DNA of 64,000 nt from an uncultured Chlorobiaceae bacterium (lineage in GTDB: Bacteria > Bacteroidota > Chlorobiia > Chlorobiales > Chlorobiaceae). Below are positions 45,983-57,185 of this stretch, one piece after another. Every line of letters starts with the position of its first letter. The stretch's first letter is position 1. The stretch covers positions 21,565 to 85,564 of the forward strand of contig CAISRC010000091.1 in NCBI GenBank assembly GCA_903887845.1, given 5' to 3'. The position numbers were made by a program, and so were the translations under genes. Below the pieces are notes generated by a model that saw nothing but the letters and a program-made list of their open reading frames with translations, searched no databases and was not told where the DNA came from.

Positions 45983-47767
45983 ATGGCAGAAGCATTTACA
46001 CAGGCACAGGAAAAAAAGGTCAAGGAACGGCCGGCAAGAAAAAAACTCAAATTTTTTGCGCATTACGAGCCCGCAGAGCTTGCATTGATGGAGAAGCTTT
46101 ATTCAAGCACCCTCAATGAAATTACCGAAGATGAGATTATCAAGGGCAGGATTGTTTCTATATCCAACAAGGATGTAACCATCGATGTCGGCTTCAAGTC
46201 GGAAGGTATTGTTTCCCTGCTTGAATTCAGAGCTGAAGATGAGGTGCAGGTAGGCGATGATGTTGAAGTCTATCTTGAAAATATCGAAGACAAGATGGGG
46301 CAGCTTATTCTTTCAAAGAAGAAAGCTGATGTCCTGAGAATCTGGGACAAAATCTATGATTCAATTGAAAATGATACCATTATCAATGGCAAGATTATCA
46401 ATCGTGTCAAGGGTGGTATGACGGTCTCCCTTTCCGGTGTCGAAGCCTTCCTTCCGGGTTCGCAGATTGATGTCAAGCCGGTTCGTGATTTCGATGCACT
46501 TGTCGGCCAGACCATGGACTTCAGGGTTGTCAAAATCAATCCGGTTACCCAGAATATTGTTGTCAGTCATAAAGTTATTCTCGAAGAGGCATACGCAGCC
46601 CGTCGTGAAGAGATGCTTGCCAATATCAAGGTGGGCATGGTGCTTGAAGGTACCGTCAAAAACATTACCGACTTCGGTATCTTTGTCGATCTTGGCGGTC
46701 TGGATGGTCTTGTGCACATCACCGACATTACCTGGGGCAGAATCAACCATCCTTCAGAGGTTGTTGATCTTGACCAGCCGATCAAGGTTGTTGTTGTCGG
46801 CTTTGACGAGAACAGCAAGAGAGTTTCGCTTGGCATGAAGCAGCTTGAGTCTCATCCCTGGGAAAATATTGAGATCAAGTATCCTGTCGGTTCGAAAGCT
46901 CAAGGTCGAGTTGTCTCTATTACCGATTACGGCGCTTTTGTTGAAATCGAAAAGGGTATCGAGGGACTTGTTCATATTTCAGAGATGAGCTGGACACAAC
47001 ATATAAAGCATCCAGGTCAGTTTGTCACTCTTGGACAGGAGGTTGAATGTGTCATCCTTAATATAGACAAGGATCACACCAAGCTTTCCCTTTCCATGAA
47101 GCGTGTGAACGAGGATCCGTGGATTGCGCTTTCTGAAAAATATATTGAGAACTCTCTGCATAAAGGGACAGTCAGTAATATTACCGATTTTGGCGTTTTT
47201 GTTGAGCTTGAGCTCGGTGTCGACGGACTGGTTCATATATCCGATCTTTCCTGGACCAAGAAAATCCGGCACCCAAGTGAACTGGTTAAAAAGAATCAGG
47301 AACTTGAAGTGAAGGTCCTCAAATTTGATGTGCATGCAAGGCGTATTGCTCTTGGTCACAAACAGATCAATCCTGATCCATGGGATGAATTCGAACAGAA
47401 ATATGCAGTAGGCTCCGAGACTCCCGGTCAGATTTCACAGATCATCGAAAAGGGCGTTATTGTCATTCTTCCTGGTGATGTGGATGGTTTTGTTCCGGTA
47501 TCTCATCTGCTTCAGGGTGGGGTAAAGGATATCCATTCATCATTCAAGATTGGTGATGAACTCCCTTTGCGCGTCATTGAGTTTGACAAGGAAAACAAGC
47601 GCATTATTCTTTCTGCTCTTGAATATTTCAAGGACAAGAGCAAGGAAGAGATTGAAGCATACCTGACAGCTCATCCAAATGAGAAAAAGGAGATTGAGGC
47701 GGCGACTGCCGAGCTCGAACCTCCAGTCAAGTCTGCTGAGAAAAAAAGTGGCGAACAGAGAGCGTGA
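45983..47767 (+). CDS. rpsA: 30S ribosomal protein S1
   Basis: S1 (594 aa) brings mRNA to the small subunit. Six S1-type RNA-binding repeats can be read, starting at about residues 51, 136, 222, 308, 395 and 482. They are marked by phrases such as [31 protein letters not shown] and [11 protein letters not shown]. The basic N-terminus and acidic Glu/Ala-rich tail flank the repeats. A strong ribosome site (GAGGAAGG) precedes ATG 45983. It follows cmk by 105 bp and converges with era, with a shared terminator between. Confidence 0.97.
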   Translation: MAEAFTQAQEKKVKERPARKKLKFFAHYEPAELALMEKLYSSTLNEITEDEIIKGRIVSISNKDVTIDVGFKSEGIVSLLEFRAEDEVQVGDDVEVYLENIEDKMGQLILSKKKADVLRIWDKIYDSIENDTIINGKIINRVKGGMTVSLSGVEAFLPGSQIDVKPVRDFDALVGQTMDFRVVKINPVTQNIVVSHKVILEEAYAARREEMLANIKVGMVLEGTVKNITDFGIFVDLGGLDGLVHITDITWGRINHPSEVVDLDQPIKVVVVGFDENSKRVSLGMKQLESHPWENIEIKYPVGSKAQGRVVSITDYGAFVEIEKGIEGLVHISEMSWTQHIKHPGQFVTLGQEVECVILNIDKDHTKLSLSMKRVNEDPWIALSEKYIENSLHKGTVSNITDFGVFVELELGVDGLVHISDLSWTKKIRHPSELVKKNQELEVKVLKFDVHARRIALGHKQINPDPWDEFEQKYAVGSETPGQISQIIEKGVIVILPGDVDGFVPVSHLLQGGVKDIHSSFKIGDELPLRVIEFDKENKRIILSALEYFKDKSKEEIEAYLTAHPNEKKEIEAATAELEPPVKSAEKKSGEQRA

Positions 47768-47800
47768 AATAAGTTTCTCTCTTCTGTTGTACGGTAATGA

Positions 47801-47834
47801 AAAAAGCCTTCTCTTGATCAGGGAAGGCTTTTTT
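47801..47834. terminator. Bidirectional terminator between rpsA and era
   Basis: The stem GCCTTCTC / GGGAAGGC (with one G-T pair) around the loop TTGATCA is flanked by A-rich sequence on the left and T-rich sequence on the right. It can serve rpsA and era, which converge here. Confidence 0.85.
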
Positions 47835-47836
47835 CA

Positions 47837-48754
47837 TTAATAACCGTAACTTTTCAGGAGGTTGTTTTTCTTTCGCCAATCCGGGCGGACTTTTATAAAG
47901 AGCTCAAGAAAAACCGGTCGTCCAAGCATCTCTTCAATATCTTTTCTTGCTGTCTGGCCAAGTTTTTTTAAAGCAGCCCCTTTGTGTCCGATAACGATCT
48001 GTTTTTGGGTTTCACGTTCGACGATGACCGAGCAGCGGATAAGATCCTTTCTTGTCGGGTCATTTTCATGCTGTTCCCGAAATTCGTCAACAACTACTTC
48101 AGTAGAATAAGGAACCTCTCGACCATAGAGCAGAAATATTTTTTCACGGATAATTTCACTGACAAAAAATCGTTCAGGTGCGGTGCTGAGCGTATCTTCA
48201 GGATAGAGTGGCTCGTTGAGCGGAAGAAACGGCTGAATTGCTTCGACAAGTTGCGGAAGATTCTGGCCTTTCAATGCGGAAACAGAGATTACCCTGGCAG
48301 GGTTCCAGGTGTTCCTGACAAATTCTTCAGCCTGTTGTTGACGTTCTTCACTGACAAGGTCGGATTTATTGAGTACGGCGATAATCGGCTTTCCTGCAGG
48401 TTTCAGCCAGCCACTGAAGAGTTCTTCTGCAAAATCGCGGTCCACAAAATCTTTTTTGCCTGAATATGGAAGGAGGGCAATGACAATATCTGCATCTTTA
48501 AGAGTATCGCGAATAACTCCGAGCATGGATTCATGAAGCTTTTGCTGTGGCTTCATAATGCCTGGTGTATCGAGAAAAATAATCTGGCAGTTTTTATCGT
48601 GGTATATTCCTGTTATTTTTTTTCTCGTGGTTTGCGGTTTAGGCGTTACAATGGAGAGCTTGAAGTCGAGAAGCTCGTTGAGCAGCGTTGACTTGCCTGC
48701 ATTAGGCGGCCCGATGATAATTGCGAAACCGCAGGAAAAAGGAGATGCTGCCAT
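47837..48754 (-). CDS. era: GTPase Era
   Basis: Era (305 aa) is a GTPase that binds 16S rRNA and helps assemble the small subunit. The G1 motif is GPPNAGKST near residues 16-24, G3 is DTPG within [10 protein letters not shown], and G4 is NKSD. The C-terminal KH domain holds [22 protein letters not shown] and the family ending RVRPDWR-type (here [13 protein letters not shown]). Length is typical. It stands alone on the minus strand, divergent from rodA. Confidence 0.96.
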   Translation of the reverse strand: MAASPFSCGFAIIIGPPNAGKSTLLNELLDFKLSIVTPKPQTTRKKITGIYHDKNCQIIFLDTPGIMKPQQKLHESMLGVIRDTLKDADIVIALLPYSGKKDFVDRDFAEELFSGWLKPAGKPIIAVLNKSDLVSEERQQQAEEFVRNTWNPARVISVSALKGQNLPQLVEAIQPFLPLNEPLYPEDTLSTAPERFFVSEIIREKIFLLYGREVPYSTEVVVDEFREQHENDPTRKDLIRCSVIVERETQKQIVIGHKGAALKKLGQTARKDIEEMLGRPVFLELFIKVRPDWRKKNNLLKSYGY

Positions 48755-48848
48755 GAAATATTTTTTGAAAGGTTCAACTTCTTTACACGATACTATACTA
48801 AATTATACCCTGCCATGATAAAGAAAAAAGGGTAAATCAAATACTGAA

Positions 48849-50108
48849 ATGGAAAATCAAAGCAAACTTGATCAGTGGCTTCTGGTTTCGACTGCAGGGC
48901 TTATTGTTTTGGGGCTTATGGCTGTTTATAGCGCAACCAACGGCACCGGTGACCCATCTCTGTTTTACCGTCAGCTTTCATGGTGTATGATTGGTATTGT
49001 GGTTATGGTGTTAATTTATTTCAATGATGCCCGTATTCTCAAAGATCATGCCTATATCTTTTATGCTGTAGGAGTACTGCTGCTTGTAGCTGTTCTGATT
49101 TTCGGGAAAAAAATTGCAGGCCAGACAAGCTGGATGAAAATAGGTTATTTCAGCTTTCAACCTTCTGAAATCGTCAAAATGACGACCATTCTTGCGCTGG
49201 CAAGATTTCTTTCCGATGATGAAACGGATATTCGTTCAATACCGCATTTGTTTATTGCCCTTGCTATTGCATTTATTCCTGTATTGCTGATCATGCTGCA
49301 ACCGGATATGGGGACAATGCTTACCATTCTGCCATTTGTGGCGACTATGCTTATTATGGCAGGTTTTGATATCTATATACTTATGCTGATGGTGTTTCCC
49401 TTAATGCTCATGATTTCGGGATTTTTCAATATTTATTTAATTATTGGTATAGCATTGCTTCTGATGGTAATACTGATTGTTCAGCAAAAGAAATTTAAGC
49501 TCCATCAGTTGTTTGTTATTGGCTCAGGTCTTGCTGCAAGTTTGTTTATGCATCGCTTTGCTAATGAAATACTTAAACCTCATCAGATAAAAAGGATACA
49601 GACATTTATCGATCCAATGTCTGATCCACAGGGAGCAGGATACAATGCACTTCAAGCAAAAATAGCAATAAGTTCTGGTGGTTTGTTCGGTAAAGGATTT
49701 CTTCAGGGGACACAGACGCAACTGCGTTTTATTCCTGCTCAGTGGACGGATTTCATTTTTTGTGTTATAGCCGAAGAACTTGGTTTTATTGGTGCATCAC
49801 TTTTGCTGGCACTCTATCTTGTGTTGATTCTAAGATTAATATGGACAATCTTTTCAATCAAAAACAAATTTGTTGAGCTGACACTTGGAGGATTCGTATC
49901 TCTTCTTTTTATTCATGTTGTGATCAATATTGGGATGACTATCGGTCTTATTCCAGTTATTGGAGTTCCTCTCCCATTTGTTTCTTATGGTGGCTCCTCT
50001 CTGGTCGGAAATATGATTATGGTGGGACTGGCACTTAATTTTAGCAGTAACAAGAGAAGTCTTGGGTATCACGGAAGATTGGATTTAAGAAAAAAAAGCG
50101 CACCTTAA
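48849..50108 (+). CDS. rodA: Rod shape-determining protein RodA (SEDS glycosyltransferase)
   Basis: A 419-aa multi-pass protein of the SEDS family that polymerises lipid II during cell elongation. It has about ten hydrophobic segments, with the family marks [58 protein letters not shown] and a [18 protein letters not shown] ending that identifies RodA/FtsW proteins. The SWMKIG segment and the absence of a dcw cluster point to RodA. A start-adjacent ribosome site is weak. Its stop lies within a small hairpin shared with the convergent gene. Confidence 0.94.
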   Translation: MENQSKLDQWLLVSTAGLIVLGLMAVYSATNGTGDPSLFYRQLSWCMIGIVVMVLIYFNDARILKDHAYIFYAVGVLLLVAVLIFGKKIAGQTSWMKIGYFSFQPSEIVKMTTILALARFLSDDETDIRSIPHLFIALAIAFIPVLLIMLQPDMGTMLTILPFVATMLIMAGFDIYILMLMVFPLMLMISGFFNIYLIIGIALLLMVILIVQQKKFKLHQLFVIGSGLAASLFMHRFANEILKPHQIKRIQTFIDPMSDPQGAGYNALQAKIAISSGGLFGKGFLQGTQTQLRFIPAQWTDFIFCVIAEELGFIGASLLLALYLVLILRLIWTIFSIKNKFVELTLGGFVSLLFIHVVINIGMTIGLIPVIGVPLPFVSYGGSSLVGNMIMVGLALNFSSNKRSLGYHGRLDLRKKSAP

Positions 50109-50124
50109 TGCGCTTTCATTTTTG
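50095..50124. terminator. Hairpin between rodA and the coiled-coil protein gene
   Basis: AAAGCGCA / TGCGCTTT around the 6-base loop CCTTAA contains the rodA stop codon and is followed by T-rich sequence. It should act on rodA and perhaps also on the convergent gene. Confidence 0.65.
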
Positions 50125-50150
50125 TTATTCCTGGATGTTGATGCAAGGAA

Positions 50151-50606
50151 TTACTTTATTTTGTAAACAAAGCGCTTTCCCTCTTTACCTGCCGGAATGC
50201 GTTCGATTTCAGAGTCAGCCAGTCCGTATTTGTTGAACCAGAGACTGACGGCTGTACCTTTTGTATTCAGCACCTCAGCGATATCTCTTGGTTTAAAAGT
50301 TTTTTCCGGATTTGAGCGGAGTAAATCTTTGATAGATGCTCCAAGCTCACCACGCCCAAATTTTGGGCTGCTGGATTGTACAGGTGCAGATCCCTCAAGT
50401 TTTGAAAGATTTGTTTCAAGCTTTCTTATGATGGTTGAAAGTTCATCTTCAAGAGGCCTGATTTTTTCGTTGAACTCAGTTCTGATCTCGCTGATTTTTT
50501 CCTGCAGGTTCTTTTTTTCTTCAACAAGTGATTGGAAATAATCGATCTTCTGAATAAAAAGGTCATATTTGTCAGGCGACCCAATGTCTTTTCTTATGGC
50601 ACTCAT
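50151..50606 (-). CDS. Coiled-coil protein with C-terminal helical domain
   Basis: A 151-aa protein of unknown function. Residues about 15-75 form a charged coiled coil (EEKKNLQEKISEI, LEDELSTIIRKLETNLSKLE). The C-terminal part (about 88-151) reads as a small winged-helix-like or DNA-binding type fold: LGASIKDLLRSNPEKTFKPRDIAEVL, then a helix with TAVSLWFNKYGLA and a basic end (GKEGKRFVYKIK). It may be a nucleoid-associated or regulatory protein, but no family is recognised. It sits between rodA and mtaB. Confidence 0.7.
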   Translation of the reverse strand: MSAIRKDIGSPDKYDLFIQKIDYFQSLVEEKKNLQEKISEIRTEFNEKIRPLEDELSTIIRKLETNLSKLEGSAPVQSSSPKFGRGELGASIKDLLRSNPEKTFKPRDIAEVLNTKGTAVSLWFNKYGLADSEIERIPAGKEGKRFVYKIK

Positions 50607-50775
50607 AGTTTATTATATTTGATAATTTAGTCACACTATTTACTCGTTTTAAATATAAGATAATATCATTGTCTCTGCAAGGTGATATTTGTTCGATGCT
50701 TTCGATAATCTTTATTTATTATAAAATATATAAAAAAGTGTTTTCAAAGTATGACAATGCAGGAAAAATAGCGAT

Positions 50776-52137
50776 ATGAACGATCATGCAATTAAACGAG
50801 TTGCAGCAGTAACTCTTGGATGTAAACTTAATTATGCTGAAACTTCAACTATACTTGATGATTTATGTAAACAGGGATGGCAACTATCAACGATTGATGA
50901 CGGTGCTGATCTTATTATTATTCATACCTGTGCAGTAACGAAACAGGCGGAAAAAAAATGTCGTCAAAAAATAAGAGGAATTATAAGAAAAAATCCTGCC
51001 AGCCGGATAGCGGTTATCGGCTGTTATTCTCAGTTGAATCCACAGGCACTTTCAGAAATACCTGGAATTGATATAATTCTTGGCAGCAACGATAAATTTG
51101 ACATAAACTGGTATAACAATAACATTGGCGGAACGATATTACCAGTTTTTGTCAAAGTTACACCTTCTTGCACGTTTAAAGATATTTATCCGGGATATTC
51201 ATTGCCTGCAGCTTTGGGTGCGGATAGAACTCGCGCATTTTTAAAAATACAGGATGGCTGTGATTACGGGTGTGCGTATTGTGTGATTCCTGTGGTGAGG
51301 GGAAAGTCGCGATCGTTACCTGCAGAGCAGATTGTTGAGCGAGCTCGTCTTTTGGTGTCATCCGGATATCGTGAAATTGTGCTTACCGGAGTCAATATAG
51401 GTGATTACCGTTGTGATGGCCAGAAACTTTGCGATCTTTTGCGCCAGCTTGAAGAGGTTAATGTCAGCCGCATCCGTATCAGTTCGATAGAGCTGGATAT
51501 TGTCAATTGTGAGCTGATTTCTTTAGTAGCGGAATCGAAAAAAATTGTCCCGCATTTTCATATTCCTCTTCAAAGCGGTTCGGACGCCATTCTCAGGGCC
51601 ATGCGTCGCCGTTATGATACATCACTCTATCGGGCGAGAGTGCAACAGTTGGTTGAGCGCATTGCCGAGTGCGCCATCGGAGCTGATGTGATGGTTGGCT
51701 ATCCGGGTGAAACTGAGGAAGATTTCTGCCGGATGTATCGGTTTATTGAAGAGCTTCCTCTTGCATATCTTCATGTATTCAGTTGTTCCGTACGCCCTGG
51801 AACGACTCTTGCCAGACAGATCGATAATCGGGAGCGGAAGACTGTTGCGCCGCAAGAGATCGCTCGGCGCTACAGCGAGTTGGTCGGACTTGGTCGCAAA
51901 AAGGAGGCTGATTTTAAGTCCCGCTATATGGGCAAAGAGTGTATCGTTCTTTTTGAGGGATCCGGGCCGTTACGAAAGGGTATTCAGCAATGCAGCGGCT
52001 ATACAAGGAACTATCTCAGGGTTTTGGTTGAGAGAGCCGACAGCGAGCTGAATCAAACAATGGCAGGAAATGAATTGCATGTTTTCATCGAGTCTTTGGA
52101 CGATGATTTGAATTTGAAAGGGAGAGTACTATCTTGA
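50776..52137 (+). CDS. mtaB: tRNA ms2t6A methylthiotransferase
   Basis: MtaB (453 aa) adds a methylthio group to t6A37 in ANN-decoding tRNAs. The N-terminal MTTase domain starts VAAVTLGCKLNYAET; GCYSQLNPQ and the radical SAM cysteines in CDYGCAYCVIP (C-x3-C-x2-C) follow. GYREIVLTGVNIGDY and the HFHIPLQSGSDAILRAMRRRY segment are shared with MiaB/RimO/MtaB; the LGCKLNYAE wording fits MtaB best. A C-terminal TRAM-like domain completes it. It lies 51 bp before apt. Confidence 0.94.
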   Translation: MNDHAIKRVAAVTLGCKLNYAETSTILDDLCKQGWQLSTIDDGADLIIIHTCAVTKQAEKKCRQKIRGIIRKNPASRIAVIGCYSQLNPQALSEIPGIDIILGSNDKFDINWYNNNIGGTILPVFVKVTPSCTFKDIYPGYSLPAALGADRTRAFLKIQDGCDYGCAYCVIPVVRGKSRSLPAEQIVERARLLVSSGYREIVLTGVNIGDYRCDGQKLCDLLRQLEEVNVSRIRISSIELDIVNCELISLVAESKKIVPHFHIPLQSGSDAILRAMRRRYDTSLYRARVQQLVERIAECAIGADVMVGYPGETEEDFCRMYRFIEELPLAYLHVFSCSVRPGTTLARQIDNRERKTVAPQEIARRYSELVGLGRKKEADFKSRYMGKECIVLFEGSGPLRKGIQQCSGYTRNYLRVLVERADSELNQTMAGNELHVFIESLDDDLNLKGRVLS

Positions 52138-52188
52138 TTGCTGGTATTCTCTTCTCCTCAGTACTATTAACTAAAATCATTGCAATCC

Positions 52189-52722
52189 ATGCCTATTAAA
52201 TCTCGCATTCGTTCGATTCCCGACTATCCGAAAAAAGGGATCCTTTTTCGTGATATTACCACCCTCATCAAGGATCCGGTAGGGTTCAGGCTGGCTATTG
52301 ATAGTTTGACGCAGCATTACCTTCAGGATGGCATGGATTTTGACGTTATTGTTGGTATTGAGGCGCGAGGATTTATTATTGGAGGAGCATTGGCATACAC
52401 GCTTGGCAAGGGGTTTGTCCCTGTCAGAAAGCCAGGAAAATTGCCAGCTGAAGTTGTATCGCAGGAATACCAGCTTGAGTATGGGAGCGACACGATAGAG
52501 ATTCATGTCGATGCACTTGAGGCGGGTCAAAAGGTTCTGCTCGTCGATGATCTGCTTGCCACTGGAGGTACAGCTCTTGCAGCAGCAGCATTGGTTGAAA
52601 AGGTCGGGGGTATTGTTTCCGAGATGGCATTCATTGTCAACCTGCCTGATATCGGAGGGGAAAGAAAACTTCTTGAAAAAGGATACAATGTTTATTCGCT
52701 TACAGACTTTGAAGGTGAGTGA
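52189..52722 (+). CDS. apt: Adenine phosphoribosyltransferase
   Basis: Apt (177 aa) salvages adenine with PRPP to AMP. It begins with SRIRSIPDYPKKGILFRDIT, the usual Apt start, and the PRPP loop is VLLVDDLLATGGTALAA. The VGIEARGFIIGGALAY and EYGSDTIEIH motifs are standard. ATG 52189 is preferred to the TTG at 52180. The next gene starts 9 bp downstream, so the two may share a transcript, although the functions differ. Confidence 0.95.
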   Translation: MPIKSRIRSIPDYPKKGILFRDITTLIKDPVGFRLAIDSLTQHYLQDGMDFDVIVGIEARGFIIGGALAYTLGKGFVPVRKPGKLPAEVVSQEYQLEYGSDTIEIHVDALEAGQKVLLVDDLLATGGTALAAAALVEKVGGIVSEMAFIVNLPDIGGERKLLEKGYNVYSLTDFEGE

Positions 52723-52731
52723 TAAGGCGGT

Positions 52732-54141
52732 ATGAGTAATGCATTACCAGTTTTGGTGGATGTAGAAACGGCAGCGGGGTCTGCCGTTTTTATGTTTCAG
52801 TCACCCCATCACCTTCCTCCAATATGGCTGGTTGTGCCTTTTCTGCTGCTTCTTTTAATGATTGCTACAGGTCCGTTACTCTATCATCGTTTCTGGGAAG
52901 AGCACTACTCGAAAATATCCATTGGGCTTGGGGGAGTTGTTGCACTCTATTATAGTTTCGTCATCGAACATGGTTCCCGCATCCTGCTGCATACGCTTGA
53001 AGAGTATATTTCGTTTCTTGCGCTTATTACCGCGCTTTTTGTAACGTCCGGCGGAATTCTTGTCAGAATTCATAAAAGGGGAACTCCGCTCATCAACGGA
53101 GCCCTGCTTTTGTTCGGCGCCCTCATATCCAATTTTATAGGTACAACCGGTGCGTCCATGTTGCTCATACGTCCCTATCTGCGGATTAATGAAGGACGAA
53201 TCAAGCCATTTCATATTGTTTTTTTTATTTTTATTGTCAGTAATATTGGCGGGGCACTTACCCCGATAGGTGATCCGCCTCTTTTTTTGGGTTTCCTGAA
53301 AGGTGTCCCGTTTTTCTGGGTACTCTCAAAATTATGGATTCCCTGGCTTTTTACTCTTGTTACTCTACTGTTGTTGTTTATTGCTTTTGATATCAGGGCG
53401 GGAAAGGGAGAGAGCAAAGCTCCGGAAACAGGGGTTGGAGTGAGTGTTGTTGGAGCCAAATGCTTGTTCATACTTGCTTTCGTTATTGGAGCAGTTTTTC
53501 TTGACCCTGCTGTTATTTCCGGTTTTCCGAGTCTTCAGAAAATGTTTCACCTTCCCTTTGGCATTCGCGAACTTTTGCTGTTTGTTCTTTCGGCAGTTGC
53601 CTGGAAAAGTGCTGACCGGGAGGCGGTGAGAGGCAATGAGTTTAATTTTTCTCCAATTCGGGAAGTGGCCTTTCTATTTATTGGAATATTTGCCACCATG
53701 ATTCCTGCTCTTGAACTGATCGGAGCTTATGCCGCATCTCATGCAGAAGAATTTTCCGTTACAAGGTTTTACTGGATGACCGGAGCCCTTTCCGGAGTGC
53801 TCGACAATGCACCGACATACCTGAATTTTTTAGCAGGAGCTCTTGGCAAATTCGGCTTGGTTATGAACCAGGTTTCTGATATAAAGAAATTTGCAGCAGG
53901 TATCCACTCTCCGGTTCAGGGTGATGTGACGTCCGATATCTATCTCATGGCCATATCTATTGCATCCGTTTTTTTTGGATCGATGACCTATATTGGCAAT
54001 GCACCAAACTTTATGGTCAAAAACATAGCATCCCATGCAAAGATTAATGTGCCTGATTTTTTTGAGTACATTTATAAGTATTCATTACCGGTTCTTATTC
54101 CGGTTTTTGCTCTCCTATGGTGGATATTTTTCAATTATTAG
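52732..54141 (+). CDS. NhaD-like / citrate-type ion transporter
   Basis: A 469-aa membrane protein of the IT superfamily, with about 12 hydrophobic segments. The signature blocks are NFIGTTGASMLLIRPYLR, SNIGGALTPIGDPPLFLGF and, near the end, LDNAPTYLNFLAGALG and GSMTYIGNAPNFMVKNIA. These match the sodium/proton antiporter (NhaD-like, CitMHS_2-type) group. Transport of sodium ions or a carboxylate cannot be decided from the sequence. It starts 9 bp after apt. Confidence 0.85.
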   Translation: MSNALPVLVDVETAAGSAVFMFQSPHHLPPIWLVVPFLLLLLMIATGPLLYHRFWEEHYSKISIGLGGVVALYYSFVIEHGSRILLHTLEEYISFLALITALFVTSGGILVRIHKRGTPLINGALLLFGALISNFIGTTGASMLLIRPYLRINEGRIKPFHIVFFIFIVSNIGGALTPIGDPPLFLGFLKGVPFFWVLSKLWIPWLFTLVTLLLLFIAFDIRAGKGESKAPETGVGVSVVGAKCLFILAFVIGAVFLDPAVISGFPSLQKMFHLPFGIRELLLFVLSAVAWKSADREAVRGNEFNFSPIREVAFLFIGIFATMIPALELIGAYAASHAEEFSVTRFYWMTGALSGVLDNAPTYLNFLAGALGKFGLVMNQVSDIKKFAAGIHSPVQGDVTSDIYLMAISIASVFFGSMTYIGNAPNFMVKNIASHAKINVPDFFEYIYKYSLPVLIPVFALLWWIFFNY

Positions 54142-54218
54142 CGGTTTTAAAAAGCAAAAAAAATTCTATACCCCATAAAAAGGGCTGCAAATTTCTTCCT
54201 GACTGCTTGCAGAAAAAT

Positions 54219-54527
54219 CTACTCGCCAATGTTTTTAAGGCTTTCACTGACCGCGTGTTTGAATTCCTTGGAAATCTTGAATGTCGGCACATTTTTTGGC
54301 TCAACAGTTACCTTTTCGCCTGTTCTCGGGTTTCTTGCCTGTCGAAAGTTTTTATGCCGGATATTGAATGAGCCGAAACCTCTGATTTCAATTCGTTTTC
54401 CGGCTTTTAGAGACTCAATGACGCCTTCAAACAGACCATCAACCACAGACTCCGTTTCGTTTTTTGTAAGGCCAGTTTTCTGGGCAATAACATTGACCAG
54501 ATCAGCTTTTGTGGTAGTGTTTCCCAT
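54219..54527 (-). CDS. HU/IHF-type DNA-binding protein
   Basis: A 102-aa nucleoid protein. The N-terminal helix KADLVNVIAQKTGLTKNE, the arm region IEIRGFGSFNIRHKNFRQAR and the RNPRTGEKV motif are HU/IHF family hallmarks. The C-terminal VPTFKISKEFKHAVSESL extension is usual. HU versus IHF cannot be decided by eye. It is monocistronic on the minus strand, 36 bp downstream of the TauE-like gene. Confidence 0.93.
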   Translation of the reverse strand: MGNTTTKADLVNVIAQKTGLTKNETESVVDGLFEGVIESLKAGKRIEIRGFGSFNIRHKNFRQARNPRTGEKVTVEPKNVPTFKISKEFKHAVSESLKNIGE

Positions 54528-54563
54528 GGCTATAGTTGGTTCAGGTTATTATCAGGTATGACG

Positions 54564-54929
54564 TTATTTAAACCATAAATGAAGAGCAACAATTCCCATA
54601 AAAACAGCAAAAGCTTTTCGGAGTATGTCACTTGATAGATGTGTTGCTATTCTTGCTCCGAAATAAGCTCCAGCAAAAAGTCCTGCCGCAATGATAAGGC
54701 CTATCCAGATGTTTTCAGTGGAAATCTTTCCGGAACGATAATACTCTGCCACACCAAGAATACCGACTGGAAGGAGGAGGGCAATGAGTGATGTTCCAAT
54801 AGCGCTCTGCTGGGTCATACCGTAAAGCAGCACCATTGCGGGGACGATGATGACTCCACCTCCGACACCGAACATGCCTGAAAGAAGACCGGCTGCTACG
54901 CCGATACCAAGTAATCCAATAAATTGCAT
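54564..54929 (-). CDS. TauE/SafE-family half-size permease
   Basis: A 121-aa membrane protein of the TauE/SafE (DUF81) family, proposed exporters of sulfite or sulfonates. The N-terminal GLLSGMFGVGGGVIIVPAMVLLYGM motif (in parts) is diagnostic. The length is about half the usual 250 aa, containing only one of two repeats and four hydrophobic segments, so it probably works as a dimer. It lies 24 bp after ftsH on the same strand. In a sulfur-oxidising phototroph sulfite export would be a reasonable role, but this is inference. Confidence 0.85.
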   Translation of the reverse strand: MQFIGLLGIGVAAGLLSGMFGVGGGVIIVPAMVLLYGMTQQSAIGTSLIALLLPVGILGVAEYYRSGKISTENIWIGLIIAAGLFAGAYFGARIATHLSSDILRKAFAVFMGIVALHLWFK

Positions 54930-54952
54930 AGGCAGAGTTTCAAATGGCAGTG

Positions 54953-56938
54953 TTATGATGTTGCAAGGTCGAGTGAAGCTGGATCATGGCCTGTAATCTC
55001 TCTTATTTCCAATGCACTGAGCGACTCCTTTTCGATAAGTATTTTTGCAAGTCGGTGAAGTAGATCGCTTTTCTCGCTGAGAATATTTCTGGCATTTTCC
55101 ATGCACCCCATAATAATATTGCGCACCTCCACATCGATCTGGAGAGCGGTTTCTTCACTGTACTGGCGAATATGGGAATAATCTTTTCCAAGAAAAACCT
55201 CTTTGTGGCTGTCGCCGTAATTAATCGGCCCGAGTTTTTCGCTCATTCCCCACTGCTGCACCATTTTTCGGGCGATATCGGTGGCTTTTTCAATATCGTT
55301 TGCAGCTCCGGTGCTGGTTTCATTAAAGATAAGTTCTTCGGCAACTCTTCCGCCAAGTGCATAAGTTATAATAGCAAGAAGGTACTCTTTATTCTGTGTG
55401 TAGCGATCCTCAAGAGGCAGATAAGCAGTAAGCCCGAGACTCCTTCCCCTTGGAATGATTGTGACTTTATGGATGGGATCAGAGCCCTTCGTAAACATTG
55501 AAACAAGCACATGACCAGTTTCATGATAGGCTGTGAGCTTTTTCTGCTCGTCAGAAATAAACATGCTTTTTCTTTCAGGGCCCATCAGAATCTTGTCGCG
55601 AGCCTGCTCAAAATTTTCTGCGGTAATAAGTTCCTGCTCATGGCGAGCTGCAAGCAGTGCTGCCTCATTGACAAGATTTGCCAGGTCGGCACCGGAAAAT
55701 CCCGGGGAGCTTTTTGCAAGGACGGTGATATCGACACTTGCATCAAGGGGCGTATTGCGGGTATGGATTTTTAAAATAGCTTCACGTCCCCGGATATCGG
55801 GCTTGTCGATAGTGATCTGGCGGTCAAATCTGCCTGGCCGGAGCAGTGCCGTATCAAGAACATCGGGCCTGTTTGTTGCAGCAATCAGGATGACATTTTC
55901 ATTCGTTGTAAAACCATCCATTTCGACAAGAAGCTGGTTAAGGGTCTGCTCTCTTTCATCATGTCCTCCACCAAGGCCAGCTCCCCGGCTGCGCCCGACT
56001 GCGTCTATTTCATCAATAAAAACAATACATGGAGCATTTTTCTTTGCCTGTTCAAACAGATCCCTTACTCTTGCCGCTCCAACCCCTACAAACATTTCCA
56101 CAAAATCAGCGCCGGATATGGAGAAAAAAGGAACTTTCGCTTCTCCTGCAATTGCTTTGGCAAGAAGGGTTTTGCCGGTTCCGGGCGGACCCAGCAGCAA
56201 AACGCCTTTCGGGATTTTGCCACCGATTTTCTGGAACTTTTCAGGATTTGTAAGAAACTCAACTGTCTCCTGCAGCTCTTCAATTGCCTCATCAACTCCT
56301 GCAACATCCTTAAAAGTGACTTTAACCTCAAATTCGCTGATCAATTTTGCGCGGCTTTTGCTGAAGCTGAAAATAGTTTTGGCCTGAGCGCCATTTTGCC
56401 CGTTCATCTTTCTGATAAGGAAAAAATAGATAAGGCCAAAGATGATCCATGGAGCGAACAGGATAATAACAGTGTTCAGACCGCTGGAGCCCTCTTCGAC
56501 CTTGAGCCGGATTCCCTTGTCGGCGAGGAGGTCGGCCTGTTCAAGGGAGAATGATGGAATTCGAACGGCAAAGCGATCAGTCTGCAGGCTTGTGCTGTTG
56601 ACAAGCATCAACTGCGCAGGTGCGTTGAGTTTTCCGTTCAGGATTGCTGATTTATCCTCAAACGTCTTCACTGTCACTTCGGTGACAAGCGATCTGGAAA
56701 GAAGAGATTTGTATTCGTTATAAGTGATTTCAGGGTTGTTCGGGCTTGCAAAAAATCGTTGAAACATAAAAAGCATCAAAAGCCCGAACATCATAAAAAG
56801 GAGAAAACGTGGAAACTTTCCCTGCGGGTTTTCGCCTTTTCCCTGAAACCATCCGGAGCCGCGCTCCTCGTCATTTACGGGCTTGAATTTATTGCGGGAA
56901 GCATCTTTTTCAGGCTTCTTTACTGGATTTTCAGGCAT
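54953..56938 (-). CDS. ftsH: ATP-dependent zinc metalloprotease FtsH
   Basis: FtsH (661 aa) degrades membrane and some soluble proteins. Two N-terminal transmembrane segments (about 44-62 and 157-176) bracket a periplasmic domain. The AAA module has Walker A GPPGTGKT (250-257), Walker [11 protein letters not shown] and the second region of homology [20 protein letters not shown] (in parts). The zinc site is HETGH (472-476). An N-terminal extension of about 40 charged residues precedes the first helix. It is upstream of the TauE-like gene. Confidence 0.97.
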   Translation of the reverse strand: MPENPVKKPEKDASRNKFKPVNDEERGSGWFQGKGENPQGKFPRFLLFMMFGLLMLFMFQRFFASPNNPEITYNEYKSLLSRSLVTEVTVKTFEDKSAILNGKLNAPAQLMLVNSTSLQTDRFAVRIPSFSLEQADLLADKGIRLKVEEGSSGLNTVIILFAPWIIFGLIYFFLIRKMNGQNGAQAKTIFSFSKSRAKLISEFEVKVTFKDVAGVDEAIEELQETVEFLTNPEKFQKIGGKIPKGVLLLGPPGTGKTLLAKAIAGEAKVPFFSISGADFVEMFVGVGAARVRDLFEQAKKNAPCIVFIDEIDAVGRSRGAGLGGGHDEREQTLNQLLVEMDGFTTNENVILIAATNRPDVLDTALLRPGRFDRQITIDKPDIRGREAILKIHTRNTPLDASVDITVLAKSSPGFSGADLANLVNEAALLAARHEQELITAENFEQARDKILMGPERKSMFISDEQKKLTAYHETGHVLVSMFTKGSDPIHKVTIIPRGRSLGLTAYLPLEDRYTQNKEYLLAIITYALGGRVAEELIFNETSTGAANDIEKATDIARKMVQQWGMSEKLGPINYGDSHKEVFLGKDYSHIRQYSEETALQIDVEVRNIIMGCMENARNILSEKSDLLHRLAKILIEKESLSALEIREITGHDPASLDLATS

Positions 56939-57185
56939 AAAATAGACAGAATGATAATGTAAAATGTAACTTACTTAAACTACAGTAATTAAAAGTAAAA
57001 TGACAATTGAAAATATAAAGTTTATTTAAATATTGCGATCATACCAAAAATCACCTCTGTTGCCATTGGATTCAAGACTTTCAGGTTAATCTGTTATCTT
57101 GTGACTAAAAGCACTGAGTTTTTGTTAAATTCGATGCTCTTGTAATACTTTTCACTCTCAACAATTAACAAGCACGACGCTCATT

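Noticed and set aside
55533..56387. Long plus-strand ORF opposite ftsH
   Set aside because: Serine/arginine-rich shadow of the FtsH AAA module.
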